Position numbers and translations under genes: made by a program. Positions 48,727-57,254 of a stretch of 64,000 nt of DNA are shown in pieces (within the stretch, counting starts at the first letter, position 1; every line of letters starts with the position of its first letter). The DNA comes from CALKWS01 sp051020515 (GTDB taxonomy: Bacteria; Actinomycetota; Actinomycetes; Actinomycetales; Beutenbergiaceae): assembly GCF_051020515.1 (NCBI RefSeq), contig NZ_CP194857.1:1736001-1800000 (forward strand), given 5' to 3'. The notes beneath the pieces are model-generated. The model did not search any database. It was not told where the DNA came from and worked only from the letters and a program-made list of their open reading frames with translations.

Positions 48727-49475
48727 ATGAGTCCCGATAAATCCGCTGAGCAGATGTCCGTCGCTGAGTTGGCGGCCTACATCGACCACTCGGTCCTCAA
48801 GCCCGAGTTCACGGTGGAGGACGTGGGTCGTGAGGTAGGCAACGGCGTCCGCTACGGCTGCCGGACGGTGTGTATCAACCCCACCGCCATCGAGATCGCC
48901 GCGCCCCTGTGCGAGGGGACGAGCACCGGACTGTGCGTCGTCGTCGACTTTCCGTTCGGTCTGTCCAGCACGCCGTCACGGCTCGCGCAGACCAGGGACG
49001 TCCTCACTGCGGGGGTGGCGGAAGTCGACATCGTCGCGAACTACGGCTGGCTACGCAGCGGCCGTGCTGATCGGGTGGAGCAGGATCTGCGAACCGTCGC
49101 CGAGGTGTGTCATGAGGCCGGTGCGGAGGTGAAGGTCATCCTGGAGACCGACGCGCTCACCGTGGACGAGGTGCGCGCGGGCGCCGAGGCGGCGATCGCC
49201 GCCGGTGCCGACTTCATCAAGACCTCCACCGGATTCTTCACCGGCACGACACAGCACGAGCAGACCGGAGCCTCCGAGGACATGATCGCGATCATGCTCG
49301 ACGCAGCCGCGGGGCGCTGCAAGGTGAAGGGCTCGGGCTCGATCCGGGATCGCGCACACTTCCTGCGGCTGATCGACGCCGGCATCGACCGGATGGGCAT
49401 TGGCTATCGTTCCACGCCGGTGGTCCTGGGCGTCGATCACGACACGACACAGCACCGGCCGGGGCGGGCTACTGA
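48727..49475 (+). CDS. deoC: Deoxyribose-phosphate aldolase family protein (DeoC), frameshifted at the C-terminus
   Basis: About 249 residues. AYIDHSVLKPEFT, VVVDFPFGLSST, AEVDIVANYGWL, VKVILETDAL, Schiff-base Lys in FIKTSTGFFTG and the second Lys in VKGSGSIRD (normally KASGGIR). The frame then runs on without a stop into the tRNA genes. A shift within GACACGACACAG near 49450 gives a short natural end and TGA at 49473. It cleaves 2-deoxyribose-5-P or a related aldol. Its promoter carries the perfect regulon motif, so here it probably serves the cluster's sugar and not only nucleoside salvage. Confidence 0.88.
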
Positions 49476-49509
49476 AGGCCGCGACCTGGCGAGTCGGGCC
49501 CGGAACGCG

Positions 49510-49543
49510 ACTGCGGCTCCACCCCGGAGGGTGAAGCCGCAGT
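49510..49543. terminator. Bidirectional hairpin between deoC and the tRNA cluster
   Basis: ACTGCGGCTCCACC and GGTGAAGCCGCAGT pair at 13 of 14 positions around CCGGAG, followed by TTCTC. It can end both deoC and the minus-strand tRNA transcript. Confidence 0.75.
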
Positions 49544-49553
49544 TCTCGCGAGG

Positions 49554-49626
49554 TGGCTCCGACCGGCGTCGATCCGGTGACCTTTCGATTTTCAGTCGAA
49601 CGCTCTACCAACTGAGCTACAGAGCC
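49554..49626 (-). tRNA. tRNA-Phe (GAA)
   Basis: Full cloverleaf on the minus strand: acceptor GGCTCTG/CGGAGCC, D-arm GCTC/GAGC, anticodon stem TTCGA/TCGAA around CTGAAAA (anticodon GAA), T-arm ACCGG/CCGGT. The 3' CCA is not encoded (ACCT follows). Confidence 0.96.
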
Positions 49627-49679
49627 CCGAGACGAACGCCCGGCCACCATGGTGCGGGTGAGCCGGGCCTGTTGTCTCG

Positions 49680-49753
49680 CGACCCCGACCGGACTTGAAC
49701 CGGCGGCCTCCGCCGTGACAGGGCGGCGCTCTAACCAACTGAGCTACGGGGCC
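49680..49753 (-). tRNA. tRNA-Asp (GTC)
   Basis: Acceptor GGCCCCG/CGGGGTC, anticodon stem CCGCC/GGCGG around CTGTCAC (anticodon GTC), T-loop GGTTCAAGTCC; discriminator G. CCA not encoded. It lies 53 bases from tRNA-Phe. Confidence 0.96.
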
Positions 49754-49796
49754 TTGCAGATACTGATGGTACTGGACATTCTCCTGTTGCGATTCG

Positions 49797-49869
49797 CACC
49801 CCCAACGGGATTCGAACCCGTGCTACCGCCGTGAAAGGGCGGGGTCCTAGGCCGCTAGACGATGGGGGC
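49797..49869 (-). tRNA. tRNA-Glu (TTC)
   Basis: Acceptor GCCCCCA/TGGGGGT, anticodon stem CCGCC/GGCGG around CTTTCAC (anticodon TTC), T-arm ACGGG/CCCGT; discriminator G. The first of the three tRNAs in transcription order. The 247 bases beyond it to the ATPase gene hold no gene that I can see. Confidence 0.96.
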
Positions 49870-50116
49870 CCGGTCTGTTCCTACTGGACGCCCGTGACGC
49901 ACTTCGGCGCCCCAAGACCTCCGAAAGCATACGGTACCCAACTGCCGCAGGGCAAAACGGCCCGGTGTGGTCTTGCGCACCCTGGTGACGGTGCCGGAAC
50001 CGGGCGGTTGCGAACTGTCACGGGTCGTTCGGCCGGCTTCGAAGCGCGTGCGGCTGCTGGTTGTCGATAGAGTGCTGGGGAATCCGCACGTGACCCGATC
50101 TACTGAGGAGTAAGCG

Positions 50117-51859
50117 ATGGGGATCGGAGAGCACAGCGTGCTTCCCGAGGTCTTGGCGCAGGTGCGTTCCGAGCGCACCGCGGTGGTGGTGTTCAACGGC
50201 GGCACCTACGAACTGAGCGGCCGGGACCTCACCGATACCCGGGCGGAGGCCCTGCACTACATCACCGGCCTGGCGGCACAGATCGTCGGTGGGCCGGTAC
50301 AGGTCACCCTGACGGACCCGGACGGTACGGGGTGGCGGCTGGTGGTCACCCCGGATGGGGAGGTGATCGATGAGGCGCCGGCGGCAGGGGGAACGATGAG
50401 CACCGTAGCCGAGGACCACAGCACGGCCCCGACGGCAGGCTCTGCCGAGGAGGCCTCGCCGGCCACCGCCTCCGCCGTCGGATCCGGCACCCTGGATCCC
50501 GAGACGGCGGACCCGGCGATTCTGGCCGCGCCCACTGCGGCGGACCCGGCTGCCCGGCCCGACCTGGGCCTCGGCGTCGAGCCGGGACCGGAGGCGTTCG
50601 CGCCCCCAGCCGCCCCCGAACGTCGTTCCGTGCGTCCCGCGTTCTCGCCCGGCTCGGTATCGCACGCCTTCCGGGACCAGCCCGGAGCACCCGCGGCGCC
50701 GGCGGCGCCGGAACAGGTGGGCGGGTTGCGCGATGTGTTGGGCAGCACCGCTCGGGCACAGGAGACCGAGGTACTGCCGGAGGTCCCGGCCGTCCCCGCC
50801 CCCGCCGGTGGAGCCTACGCTCCGCCGGCGCAGGTGCCCGGGAGCGCCGGGGGCTCGACGGTGCAGGACCGTGAGTCCCCCATGCGCCACACCGGCAGCG
50901 CACAATCCGGCGACGACGCCCAGTCCTCCCCCCGGCGCCGGGAACTGCGGGAGTCGTTCCTGCGCACCGAGCAGGCCGAGGCCCCGGCGACGCAGGGGGT
51001 GCGCGGTGCCCTGACCAAGGTCGGTATCCGGACCAGTCCCAGCGCTGCCGAGCGGGCCGAGCGGGCCGACGTCAACGCCGTCTCCCAGCACTGGCCCGGG
51101 GTGCGCACGATCGCGGTGGTCAACGGTAAGGGTGGGGCGAACAAGACCCCGACGACGGCGCTGCTGGCGGCGGTCTTCGCGCGCAACTCCGGTGCGGCGA
51201 CCCTGGCGTGGGACAACAACGAGACGCGTGGGACGCTGGGCTGGCGCACCGAGCAGGGCAAGCACGAGGCCACCGTGCAGGAGTTGTTGCCCCGGGGTCA
51301 CGCGCTGCTGGATCCGGCGGCCAAGGCCGGGGACATCTCCCACTTCGTGCATCACCAGGCCGCGGACAAGTACGACGTACTGCGGTCCAACCCGAATGTG
51401 CTCTCCGCCGAGCAGCGCATCACCGGGGAGGACGTGGATCTGGTGCATGACGTGGCCGGGCGCTACTACCGGCTCATCTTCATCGACTCCGGCAACGATG
51501 AGTCCGCCGATCACTGGTTGCGGATGATCGACAAGGCCGACCAGTTGGTCGTGGCCACGATCGCCAAGCCCGAGCACGCCGAGGCAGGTGCGCTGTTGCT
51601 GGAGGCCCTGGGCCAGCGTGATGAGCACAGCGCCCGGTTGGCCCACGGCGCCGTGGTGGTGGTCTCCCAGGCCCGGGAGAAGGACGTGAATCCCTCGGTG
51701 CAGCAGATCGCCGACGGGTTCGCCGGCTGGGTGCGCGAGGTGGTCACCATTCCCTATGACCGGGCGATGGTGGAATCGGTGCTGCGGTTCGAATCGCTGG
51801 GGGCGGAGACCCAGCGCGCCTGGCTGCGCGCCGGTGCCGCGGTGGCCGGGGGCCTGTGA
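50117..51859 (+). CDS. MinD/ParA-like ATPase with N-terminal domain and long Ala/Pro linker
   Basis: 580 residues after GAGGAGTAAGCG. An N-terminal domain of about 90 residues (VVVFNGGTYELSGRDLTDTRAEALHYI) and a low-complexity Ala/Pro/Glu linker (about 95-320) precede a deviant-Walker ATPase: VVNGKGGANKTPTTALLAAVF, LAWDNNETRGTLGWR, LIFIDSGNDESADHWLRM. The layout resembles EspI/ESX-associated MinD-like ATPases, but no ESX genes are in view. Asn stands where most ParA proteins have Gly or Val before the catalytic Lys-Thr. Role unknown: secretion, chromosome positioning or regulation. Confidence 0.85.
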   Translation: MGIGEHSVLPEVLAQVRSERTAVVVFNGGTYELSGRDLTDTRAEALHYITGLAAQIVGGPVQVTLTDPDGTGWRLVVTPDGEVIDEAPAAGGTMSTVAEDHSTAPTAGSAEEASPATASAVGSGTLDPETADPAILAAPTAADPAARPDLGLGVEPGPEAFAPPAAPERRSVRPAFSPGSVSHAFRDQPGAPAAPAAPEQVGGLRDVLGSTARAQETEVLPEVPAVPAPAGGAYAPPAQVPGSAGGSTVQDRESPMRHTGSAQSGDDAQSSPRRRELRESFLRTEQAEAPATQGVRGALTKVGIRTSPSAAERAERADVNAVSQHWPGVRTIAVVNGKGGANKTPTTALLAAVFARNSGAATLAWDNNETRGTLGWRTEQGKHEATVQELLPRGHALLDPAAKAGDISHFVHHQAADKYDVLRSNPNVLSAEQRITGEDVDLVHDVAGRYYRLIFIDSGNDESADHWLRMIDKADQLVVATIAKPEHAEAGALLLEALGQRDEHSARLAHGAVVVVSQAREKDVNPSVQQIADGFAGWVREVVTIPYDRAMVESVLRFESLGAETQRAWLRAGAAVAGGL

Positions 51860-51935
51860 CCGGGGTGCCGAACGGTCCCAGCCGCGGACCTGCTGCGACG
51901 GAGGCTGCCACCGGCGCGAGCGGGTGCACAGCGCC

Positions 51936-52295
51936 GTGATCGAGATGTCGTTGGAGCAGTTCGAGGATGCGGTGGCCGACGGGCTGGATCTGATCCCGGA
52001 CGAGTTGGCCGACCTGATGGACAACGTGGTGGTGCTGGTCGAGGACGAACCCCCGGCCGATGCCGGCGAACCCGATCTGCTCGGGCTGTACGAGGGCGTC
52101 CCGCTGACCGAGCGCGGCGAGTGGTGGGCGGCCGGTTCGCTACCGGACCGGATCACGATCTTTCGTAACCCCACGCTGCGCCTGTGCGACAACGAGGCGG
52201 AGGTGGTCGAGGAGGTTGCGATCACGGTGGTGCACGAGATCGCACATCACTTCGGCATCGACGATGAGCGCCTGCACGACCTCGGCTGGGGCTGA
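51936..52295 (+). CDS. Metallopeptidase (zincin-like, PF06262 family)
   Basis: 119 residues from GTG 51936 (VIEMSLEQFEDAV, matching the usual MIEMS start). It has LMDNVVVLVEDEPP and zinc motif VVHEIAHHFGIDDERLHDLGWG (HExxH with downstream Asp). These small cytoplasmic zincins are widespread in actinobacteria; substrates unknown. 76 bases after the ATPase gene, probably co-transcribed. Confidence 0.88.
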   Translation: MIEMSLEQFEDAVADGLDLIPDELADLMDNVVVLVEDEPPADAGEPDLLGLYEGVPLTERGEWWAAGSLPDRITIFRNPTLRLCDNEAEVVEEVAITVVHEIAHHFGIDDERLHDLGWG

Positions 52296-52308
52296 TAGCG
52301 GGGTAGGG

Positions 52309-53271
52309 TCACGGCTGGTGCTGGCGGGCCCGCCAGGCGCTGGTGACCATCTGCTCCAGGCTGTGGCGCATCGTCCAGCCCAGGTCGCGGGCAGCCAGTT
52401 CACCATCGGCCACGATCCGGGCCGGGTCGCCCGGGCGGCGCTCCGCTTCGATGGGGTCGAAGTCGATCCCGGTGCCGGCGGCCATCGCGTCCATGATCTC
52501 CCGGACCGACACGCCGGTGCCGCTGCCCAGGTTGTACACCGGCTCCAGGGCGGTCCCCTGCGCCAACGCCTTTGCCGCCTCCACGTGGGCCGCGGCCAGG
52601 TCCGCGACGTGGATGTAGTCCCGCACGCAGGTGCCATCCGGAGTCGGGTAGTCGGTGCCGTTGATCTGCGGGGTGCGGCCGGCGGCCAGGGCGTCCAGGA
52701 CCAGCGGGAACAGGTTGTGCGGGGAGGTGTCGGGAAGGTCGGGATATCCGGAGCCCACCACATTGAAGTACCGCAGCGACGTGTGCCTCAGCCCCACGGC
52801 CCTGGCCTGGTCGGCAAGTAGCCACTCGCCGATCAGTTTGGACTCCCCATAGGGCGACTCCGGCGCTGTGGGCGTGGACTCGGTGACCTGCTCGGCCTCC
52901 GGGGTCCCGTAGACCGCGGCGGAGGAGGAGAACACGATCGAGTTGACCTGAGCCTGCGCCATCGCCTCCAGCACCGAGATCGTGCCGGTCACGTTCTGGG
53001 CATAGGTGTGCAGCGGCCGTTGCACCGAGACGCCGGCGTACTTGAACGCGGCCACGTGCACCACCCCGGAGATCCGGTGCTCCACCAGGGCACTGCGGAC
53101 CGCCTCGGTGTCCAGGATCGAGGCGCGGACGAACGGGACTCCCTCCGGCACGAACGCGGCGTGCCCGCTGGAGAGGTCATCGATCACGACGGTGCCGATG
53201 CCCTGCCCGGCGAAAGCTCGCACGACGTGCGCACCGATATACCCGGCGCCCCCGGTGACCAACCACGTCAT
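52309..53271 (-). CDS. galE: UDP-glucose 4-epimerase
   Basis: 320 residues. NAD motif MTWLVTGGAGYIGAHVVRAF, DDLSSGH, YGESK catalytic Tyr/Lys and RYFNVVGSGYPD. It interconverts UDP-glucose and UDP-galactose for sugar use and envelope glycans. Start overlaps surE's stop (ATGA at 53268). Confidence 0.93.
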   Translation of the reverse strand: MTWLVTGGAGYIGAHVVRAFAGQGIGTVVIDDLSSGHAAFVPEGVPFVRASILDTEAVRSALVEHRISGVVHVAAFKYAGVSVQRPLHTYAQNVTGTISVLEAMAQAQVNSIVFSSSAAVYGTPEAEQVTESTPTAPESPYGESKLIGEWLLADQARAVGLRHTSLRYFNVVGSGYPDLPDTSPHNLFPLVLDALAAGRTPQINGTDYPTPDGTCVRDYIHVADLAAAHVEAAKALAQGTALEPVYNLGSGTGVSVREIMDAMAAGTGIDFDPIEAERRPGDPARIVADGELAARDLGWTMRHSLEQMVTSAWRARQHQP

Positions 53272-54109
53272 CGCGCCACCCCCGCGCGGCCCCGAGCGAA
53301 CGAGAGATCGTCGAAGGCGGGCAGTGCGGCATCGTGCACGTCGTGACGGGGCGCCCGGATCAGTGACAAGGTGGCCCAGCCCTGCATCAGTTCGTGCACG
53401 TCGGTGCCCTCGGGGAAGGTCGCGGGCGCCTCGCCGCTATCGTCCATGTGCGCGAACAGGATCTGCCGCACCGATCGGTCCACGGTGTCCGGCAGCGTCC
53501 CGAAGGTCGCGAGTTCGGCCGGGCGCAGGCCGCGGAGCCGCTCCAGGGGAACGTCGGGAATGTTGATGTTGAGCACCCGGCCGTCCTGGGGGTGGGTCTT
53601 CAACCAGTGCAGGGCCTCGGCGATCACCGGGTAGGCGGTGTCCCAGTGCTCGGGGTCGAACGAGGCGCTGGAGGCAGCCAGGGCCGGGATGCCTTGGGCC
53701 GCCGCGGACAGGGCGGCACCGACCGTGCCGGAGTGCACCACCGCGGGACCGACGTTGGGTCCCAGGTTGATCCCGGACAGCACCAGGTCCGGACGCGGCC
53801 CGAACGCGCCCATCCCGGCGGCGTAGGCGATCGCGGCCGGGCTGGCGTGCACGGCGATGGACTCGACGTCATCGGAGATTCCCGGGGGGCGCGCGGTCGA
53901 GATCCGCAAGCCGTGCTGGGGCCTGCTGGGCCGGACGGGTAGCCGGCGGTGTTGTCGCCGTTCTCCGCGCTGAGTGCGGCGCTGTATCCGGAGTACTGGC
54001 GGTTCGGCGCGGCGATGATCACCTCGTGCCCCGCTTCATGGGCCACGTTGGCCAGGACGGTCAGTCCGGGGGAGGAGACCCCGTCGTCGTTGGTGATCAG
54101 GACGCGCAT
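53268..54109 (-). CDS. surE: 5'/3'-nucleotidase SurE, frameshifted
   Basis: About 280 residues. MRVLITNDDGVSSPGLTVLA supplies the DD metal site, APNRQYSGYSAALSAENG the Ser/Asn site and LVLSGINLGPNVG the SurE signature. The N-terminal part (to about 53930) and the rest (GLRISTARPPGISDDVESIAVHASPAA...) are in different frames; one base restores a normal SurE. It dephosphorylates nucleoside monophosphates. Upstream of galE in an operon. Confidence 0.9.
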
Positions 54110-54200
54110 CGCACAAGTTCTCCTTCGTGGCAGGGGGCTGGCCCGCCTGGTTGGTCCGCGCACCATTGTGCCCGGTGCCCGAGCGGAGCGGCGAACCGGT

Positions 54201-54632
54201 TCAGCCCCGCTCCCAGGGCTCCACGGGACCGGGGACCACCATGAACAGCGGATGCGGGTCCGGTGGGTCATCGGCGTCCAGGGTCGCTACCGTCGCCGGG
54301 CTGCGGTGCACGAGTTTGGCCCGCAGGTGGGCTCGTTCGAACTCCACCTGCCCCGAGGTGACTGCGACGGGGGCTTCCGCGGGAGGTGCGTTGTCGATGC
54401 GCGTGCGGTCGAACCGGTAGCCTCGGGCGTCGGCCTCGTCGGCGACGTGCCGCAGGTAGCACCGGACCGAGCCGGCAGGGTCCGGGGTGGTCCGGAACCG
54501 GTCCAACTGAGGATGGCCGCGGTAGCCGACGGTACGTCCGGTCAGCACGGCTTGGGCCAGCAGGGCCTCCCGCCAGCACGCCAGCAGTCCCTGCCGATCC
54601 AGGTATCGCGGGTGCAGTGACCACAGGCGCAT
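54201..54632 (-). CDS. Pyrimidine dimer DNA glycosylase-like protein (Pyr_excise family)
   Basis: 143 residues starting MRLWSLHPRYLDRQGLLACWREALLAQAVLTGRTVGYRGHPQLDRF, the pattern of actinobacterial relatives of T4 endonuclease V. A conserved central part (CYLRHVADEADARGYRFDRTRI) follows. Whether it repairs UV damage is untested; the T4 catalytic N-terminal Thr is not present (Arg follows Met). Confidence 0.75.
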   Translation of the reverse strand: MRLWSLHPRYLDRQGLLACWREALLAQAVLTGRTVGYRGHPQLDRFRTTPDPAGSVRCYLRHVADEADARGYRFDRTRIDNAPPAEAPVAVTSGQVEFERAHLRAKLVHRSPATVATLDADDPPDPHPLFMVVPGPVEPWERG

Positions 54633-54655
54633 GGGCTCATGCTGGCACGCGGACG

Positions 54656-55360
54656 TCAGGGCCTGCCATTGAAGACGCCGGGAAAGTGGCTCGGCAGATG
54701 GTGCTGGCCGGCCCTGGTCAACCGGATCGTGCGGGGTCTGTCGCCGCGGACCACCCAGCCGTGGGCCAACAGCCACGCGAGCAGGCCGGCACCCAGAAGT
54801 CCGCCCAGATGGGGACGCCGTTCGGTCCAGTCCAGGCACCGCCGGGCCAGCGGCCGGTCCGTACGGGCAACGGCAGCCGTTACGCCCAGATCGTCGAAGA
54901 ACGTGCGCCCGATGGTGGTCAGCCGGAGCGCCGACCCTTCTTCCTGCGTCAGATAGCCGGCGCGGACGCAGTCCTCGTACACGGCCACGGCGACCGCTCC
55001 GGCGAGGTGGTCGTAGCAACTGCGGGCCAGGTCCAGGCCGGCGGGATGCGGTCGGGGTGGTGCCGCGGCGGGGTCGGCACCGAGCGACTCCAGCATCTCG
55101 GCGACCTCGGGTCCGGCGAGCCGGTAGTAACGGTGCCGCCCGGAGGGCTCCACGGTCACCAGGGCGGCATCGCGCAGCCTGGCCAGATGTTCACTGGCGG
55201 TGGCGGTGGCCACGCCCACGTGCCGGGCGAGCTCGGTCACCGTGTACGCGCGGCCGTCGAACAGGGCGGTGAGCAGGGCGACCCGGCTGCGGTCGGCCAG
55301 CATCGCGCCGACGAGGACCAGCCGTTCGGACGTCACGGTTCTTACGGTACCGATGACCAC
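54656..55360 (-). CDS. ArsR-family winged-helix regulator with long C-terminal domain
   Basis: 234 residues. HTH: LADRSRVALLTALFDGRAYTVTELARHVGVATATASEHLARLRDAALVTVEPSGRHRYYRLAG. The C-terminal 120 residues (SCYDHLAGAVAVAVYEDCVRAGYL...RTDRPLARRCLDWTERRPHLGGLLGAGLL) include a CLDWTERRPHL segment seen in many ArsR proteins of this long type. No metal-binding CxC. Divergent from the small barrel proteins that follow. Confidence 0.88.
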   Translation of the reverse strand: MVIGTVRTVTSERLVLVGAMLADRSRVALLTALFDGRAYTVTELARHVGVATATASEHLARLRDAALVTVEPSGRHRYYRLAGPEVAEMLESLGADPAAAPPRPHPAGLDLARSCYDHLAGAVAVAVYEDCVRAGYLTQEEGSALRLTTIGRTFFDDLGVTAAVARTDRPLARRCLDWTERRPHLGGLLGAGLLAWLLAHGWVVRGDRPRTIRLTRAGQHHLPSHFPGVFNGRP

Positions 55361-55434
55361 TTCGGCGCAGCCCGAAACATCGCAGGGTTGACTCGGCAGG
55401 GACCGATACCCATCGAGCCACCCAGGAGAGGCAC

Positions 55435-55767
55435 ATGGCCATCACGTGCATCATTCGCTACGAGATCGATCCCTACCGGCAGGGGGACTTCGAGCACTAT
55501 GCCCGGACCTGGGGGGAGGCGATCCCCCGCTCGGGCGCCGACCTGCTGGGCTATTTCGCTCCCCATGAAGGTTCACTGACCACTGCCTACGGGATCTACA
55601 CCCTCCCCGACCTGGCCTCCTATGAGACGTACCGGCAACGACTGGCGCAGGATCCGCTGGGACGGCGCAACTACGAGTTCGCCAGGCAACGACAGTTCAT
55701 CCGGTCGGAGGAGCGCCTCTTCACCCGGCCGGTCTCCGGTCCGCACGCCCCGGGAGCTCTGGGATGA
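55435..55767 (+). CDS. NIPSNAP-family dimeric alpha/beta-barrel protein
   Basis: 110 residues: ITCIIRYEIDPYRQGDFEHYARTWGEAIPRSGADLLGYFAPHEGSLTTAYGIYTLPDLASYETYRQRL, matching NIPSNAP proteins. No known activity in bacteria. Starts at ATG 55435 after GGAGAGG; the stop overlaps the next gene (ATGA). Confidence 0.82.
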   Translation: MAITCIIRYEIDPYRQGDFEHYARTWGEAIPRSGADLLGYFAPHEGSLTTAYGIYTLPDLASYETYRQRLAQDPLGRRNYEFARQRQFIRSEERLFTRPVSGPHAPGALG

Positions 55768-56159
55768 TCGCGGTCATCTTCGAAGTATGGCCCGAACCGG
55801 CTCAGCGAGAGCGGTACTTCGACCTGGCGGGGCAGTTGCGCGCCGAGCTGGAGGACGTGGACGGGTTCATCTCCATCGAACGATTCGAGAGCCTGACCGA
55901 CCCGGGCAAAGTGCTGTCGCTGTCGTTCTGGCGCGATGAGGACGCGGTGCGCACGTGGCGCACGAACGCCGCACACCGGGACGCGCAACGGGCCGGGATC
56001 ACCGAGGTGTTCGCCCACTATCGGCTGCGCGTCGCCGGGGTCAGCCGTGACTACGGGATGTCCGACCGGGCGCAGGTGCCCACCGACAGTGCTGCGGTCT
56101 GGCCCGGTAGGGACTCTCCGGGCCCGAGTCGCGGCGGCGGGTCGGGCCACCTAGCCTGA
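55764..56159 (+). CDS. Antibiotic biosynthesis monooxygenase (ABM)-family protein
   Basis: 131 residues. MIAVIFEVWPEPAQRERYFDLAGQLRAELEDVDGFISIERFES and VLSLSFWRDEDAVRTWRTNAAHRDAQRAG are typical of the ABM ferredoxin-like fold. Such proteins degrade heme or oxidise quinol-type compounds, or lack activity. Translationally coupled to the NIPSNAP gene, which has the same overall fold. The last 25 residues are disordered. Confidence 0.82.
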   Translation: MIAVIFEVWPEPAQRERYFDLAGQLRAELEDVDGFISIERFESLTDPGKVLSLSFWRDEDAVRTWRTNAAHRDAQRAGITEVFAHYRLRVAGVSRDYGMSDRAQVPTDSAAVWPGRDSPGPSRGGGSGHLA

Positions 56160-56189
56160 GATGGCGCCACCCGAATGAGGAGGACTGTG

Positions 56190-56348
56190 ATGACATCGGA
56201 GGGGACCTCCCGCCCGAAGCCAGAGGCGGACCAGGACAACGTGCCCGGCTCCCAGCATGGGGACACACCCCAGGACGAGCAGCAACCGACCCATAGTGGG
56301 GGCCCGGGAGCCGACCCGGAGTTGCCCGACGAGGAACGCGAGCGCTGA
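56190..56348 (+). CDS. Small acidic hypothetical protein (52 residues)
   Basis: ATG 56190 follows GAGGAGG by 7 bases, a strong ribosome site. The product is disordered and hydrophilic (TSEGTSRPKPEADQDNVPG ... ELPDEERER), with no recognisable domain. Such peptides are common in actinobacteria. Confidence 0.55.
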   Translation: MTSEGTSRPKPEADQDNVPGSQHGDTPQDEQQPTHSGGPGADPELPDEERER

Positions 56349-56426
56349 CCGCCAGGATCACCGGGTCCGCGTTCCGCGGTCCGGGCCACCGCACCGCGTC
56401 GGTCGCGGCTGGTGACGCCGGCCTGA

Positions 56427-57254
56427 TCACTCCTGCAGATCGATGCTGCCGTCGCGCCGGCCGGACCCGGCGAAGGCGGTGAACGCCACGGCCGCGAGCG
56501 CGAACCACACCAGGCCAGCGCCCAGTGCGGCGCCGGCGGCCACCGCGAGCGAACCGGCGTCGGCGGTGCCGGCCTGCAGATCACGGATCGCGCCCAGCCC
56601 GTGGGTGATCGGCAGGCCCTGCCCGGCGACCTGAAGCCACGCCGGCCAGATGAGCGTCGGCACGGTCACGCCGGTGATCAGCATGACCAGGGTGTGGCTG
56701 ACGTTGCTGGCCACGTTGCGCCACCGGGGCCCGCGCAGCACCAGCGCAGCCACGAACAGCGCCACCGCGTACATCGTGGTCGCGGTGAGCACCAGCATCG
56801 CGAAGGCTCCCAGGGCACCGGCCAGGCTCCAGCCCACCCCGAACAGTGGCCCGAGGGCGAAAAGCGCAATACCGGCGGTGGCGATCCCGCTGGGCAGCCA
56901 CTGCACCGAACGGCCCACGAACACCGGCCACAGCGGCCCTGGTGCGGCCACCAGCAACCCCATGGTCCCGGCGAACCGTTCCCAGGTGGTGGAGGGCACC
57001 GACATGAACACCTCCACCACACACGCCATCACTGCCTGGCCGATGAACAGGTAGAGCACCGCCCCGGGGTCATCGAGCAGCAGCCCGATCAGGGCGAAGA
57101 ACGTCACCTGCATCAGGATCCGGCCGAGCCAGCCGACGCTCCAGGTCAGCGGCGTGTAGGTGGCGCGCATGTCGGCGAATGCGGTGCGGGTGGCGGCCCG
57201 GACGATCGCCCACGGCCCGGGGACCCGGTGGCCGGGTAGCACGCGCTCAGGCAT
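56427..57254 (-). CDS. ABC-2 type exporter permease A
   Basis: 275 residues with six hydrophobic helices (LMQVTFFALIGLLL, LYLFIGQAVMACVVEVFM, ALFALGPLFGVGWSL...). The N-terminus TRTAFADMRATYTPLTWSVGWLGRI is typical of ABC-2 permeases. Paired with permease B and an ATPase, all on the minus strand with overlapping ends, making one heterodimeric exporter. Substrate unknown. Confidence 0.85.
   Translation of the reverse strand: MPERVLPGHRVPGPWAIVRAATRTAFADMRATYTPLTWSVGWLGRILMQVTFFALIGLLLDDPGAVLYLFIGQAVMACVVEVFMSVPSTTWERFAGTMGLLVAAPGPLWPVFVGRSVQWLPSGIATAGIALFALGPLFGVGWSLAGALGAFAMLVLTATTMYAVALFVAALVLRGPRWRNVASNVSHTLVMLITGVTVPTLIWPAWLQVAGQGLPITHGLGAIRDLQAGTADAGSLAVAAGAALGAGLVWFALAAVAFTAFAGSGRRDGSIDLQE

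Noticed and set aside
49476..49698. Extended C-terminus of the DeoC protein running through the tRNA genes
   Set aside because: The extra sequence reads antisense tRNA-Phe and a terminator; a small frame correction gives a normal DeoC end at 49475.
50018..52225. 735-codon minus-strand open frame opposite the MinD-like ATPase and zincin
   Set aside because: Low-complexity Gly/Arg/His product covering two well-supported plus-strand genes.
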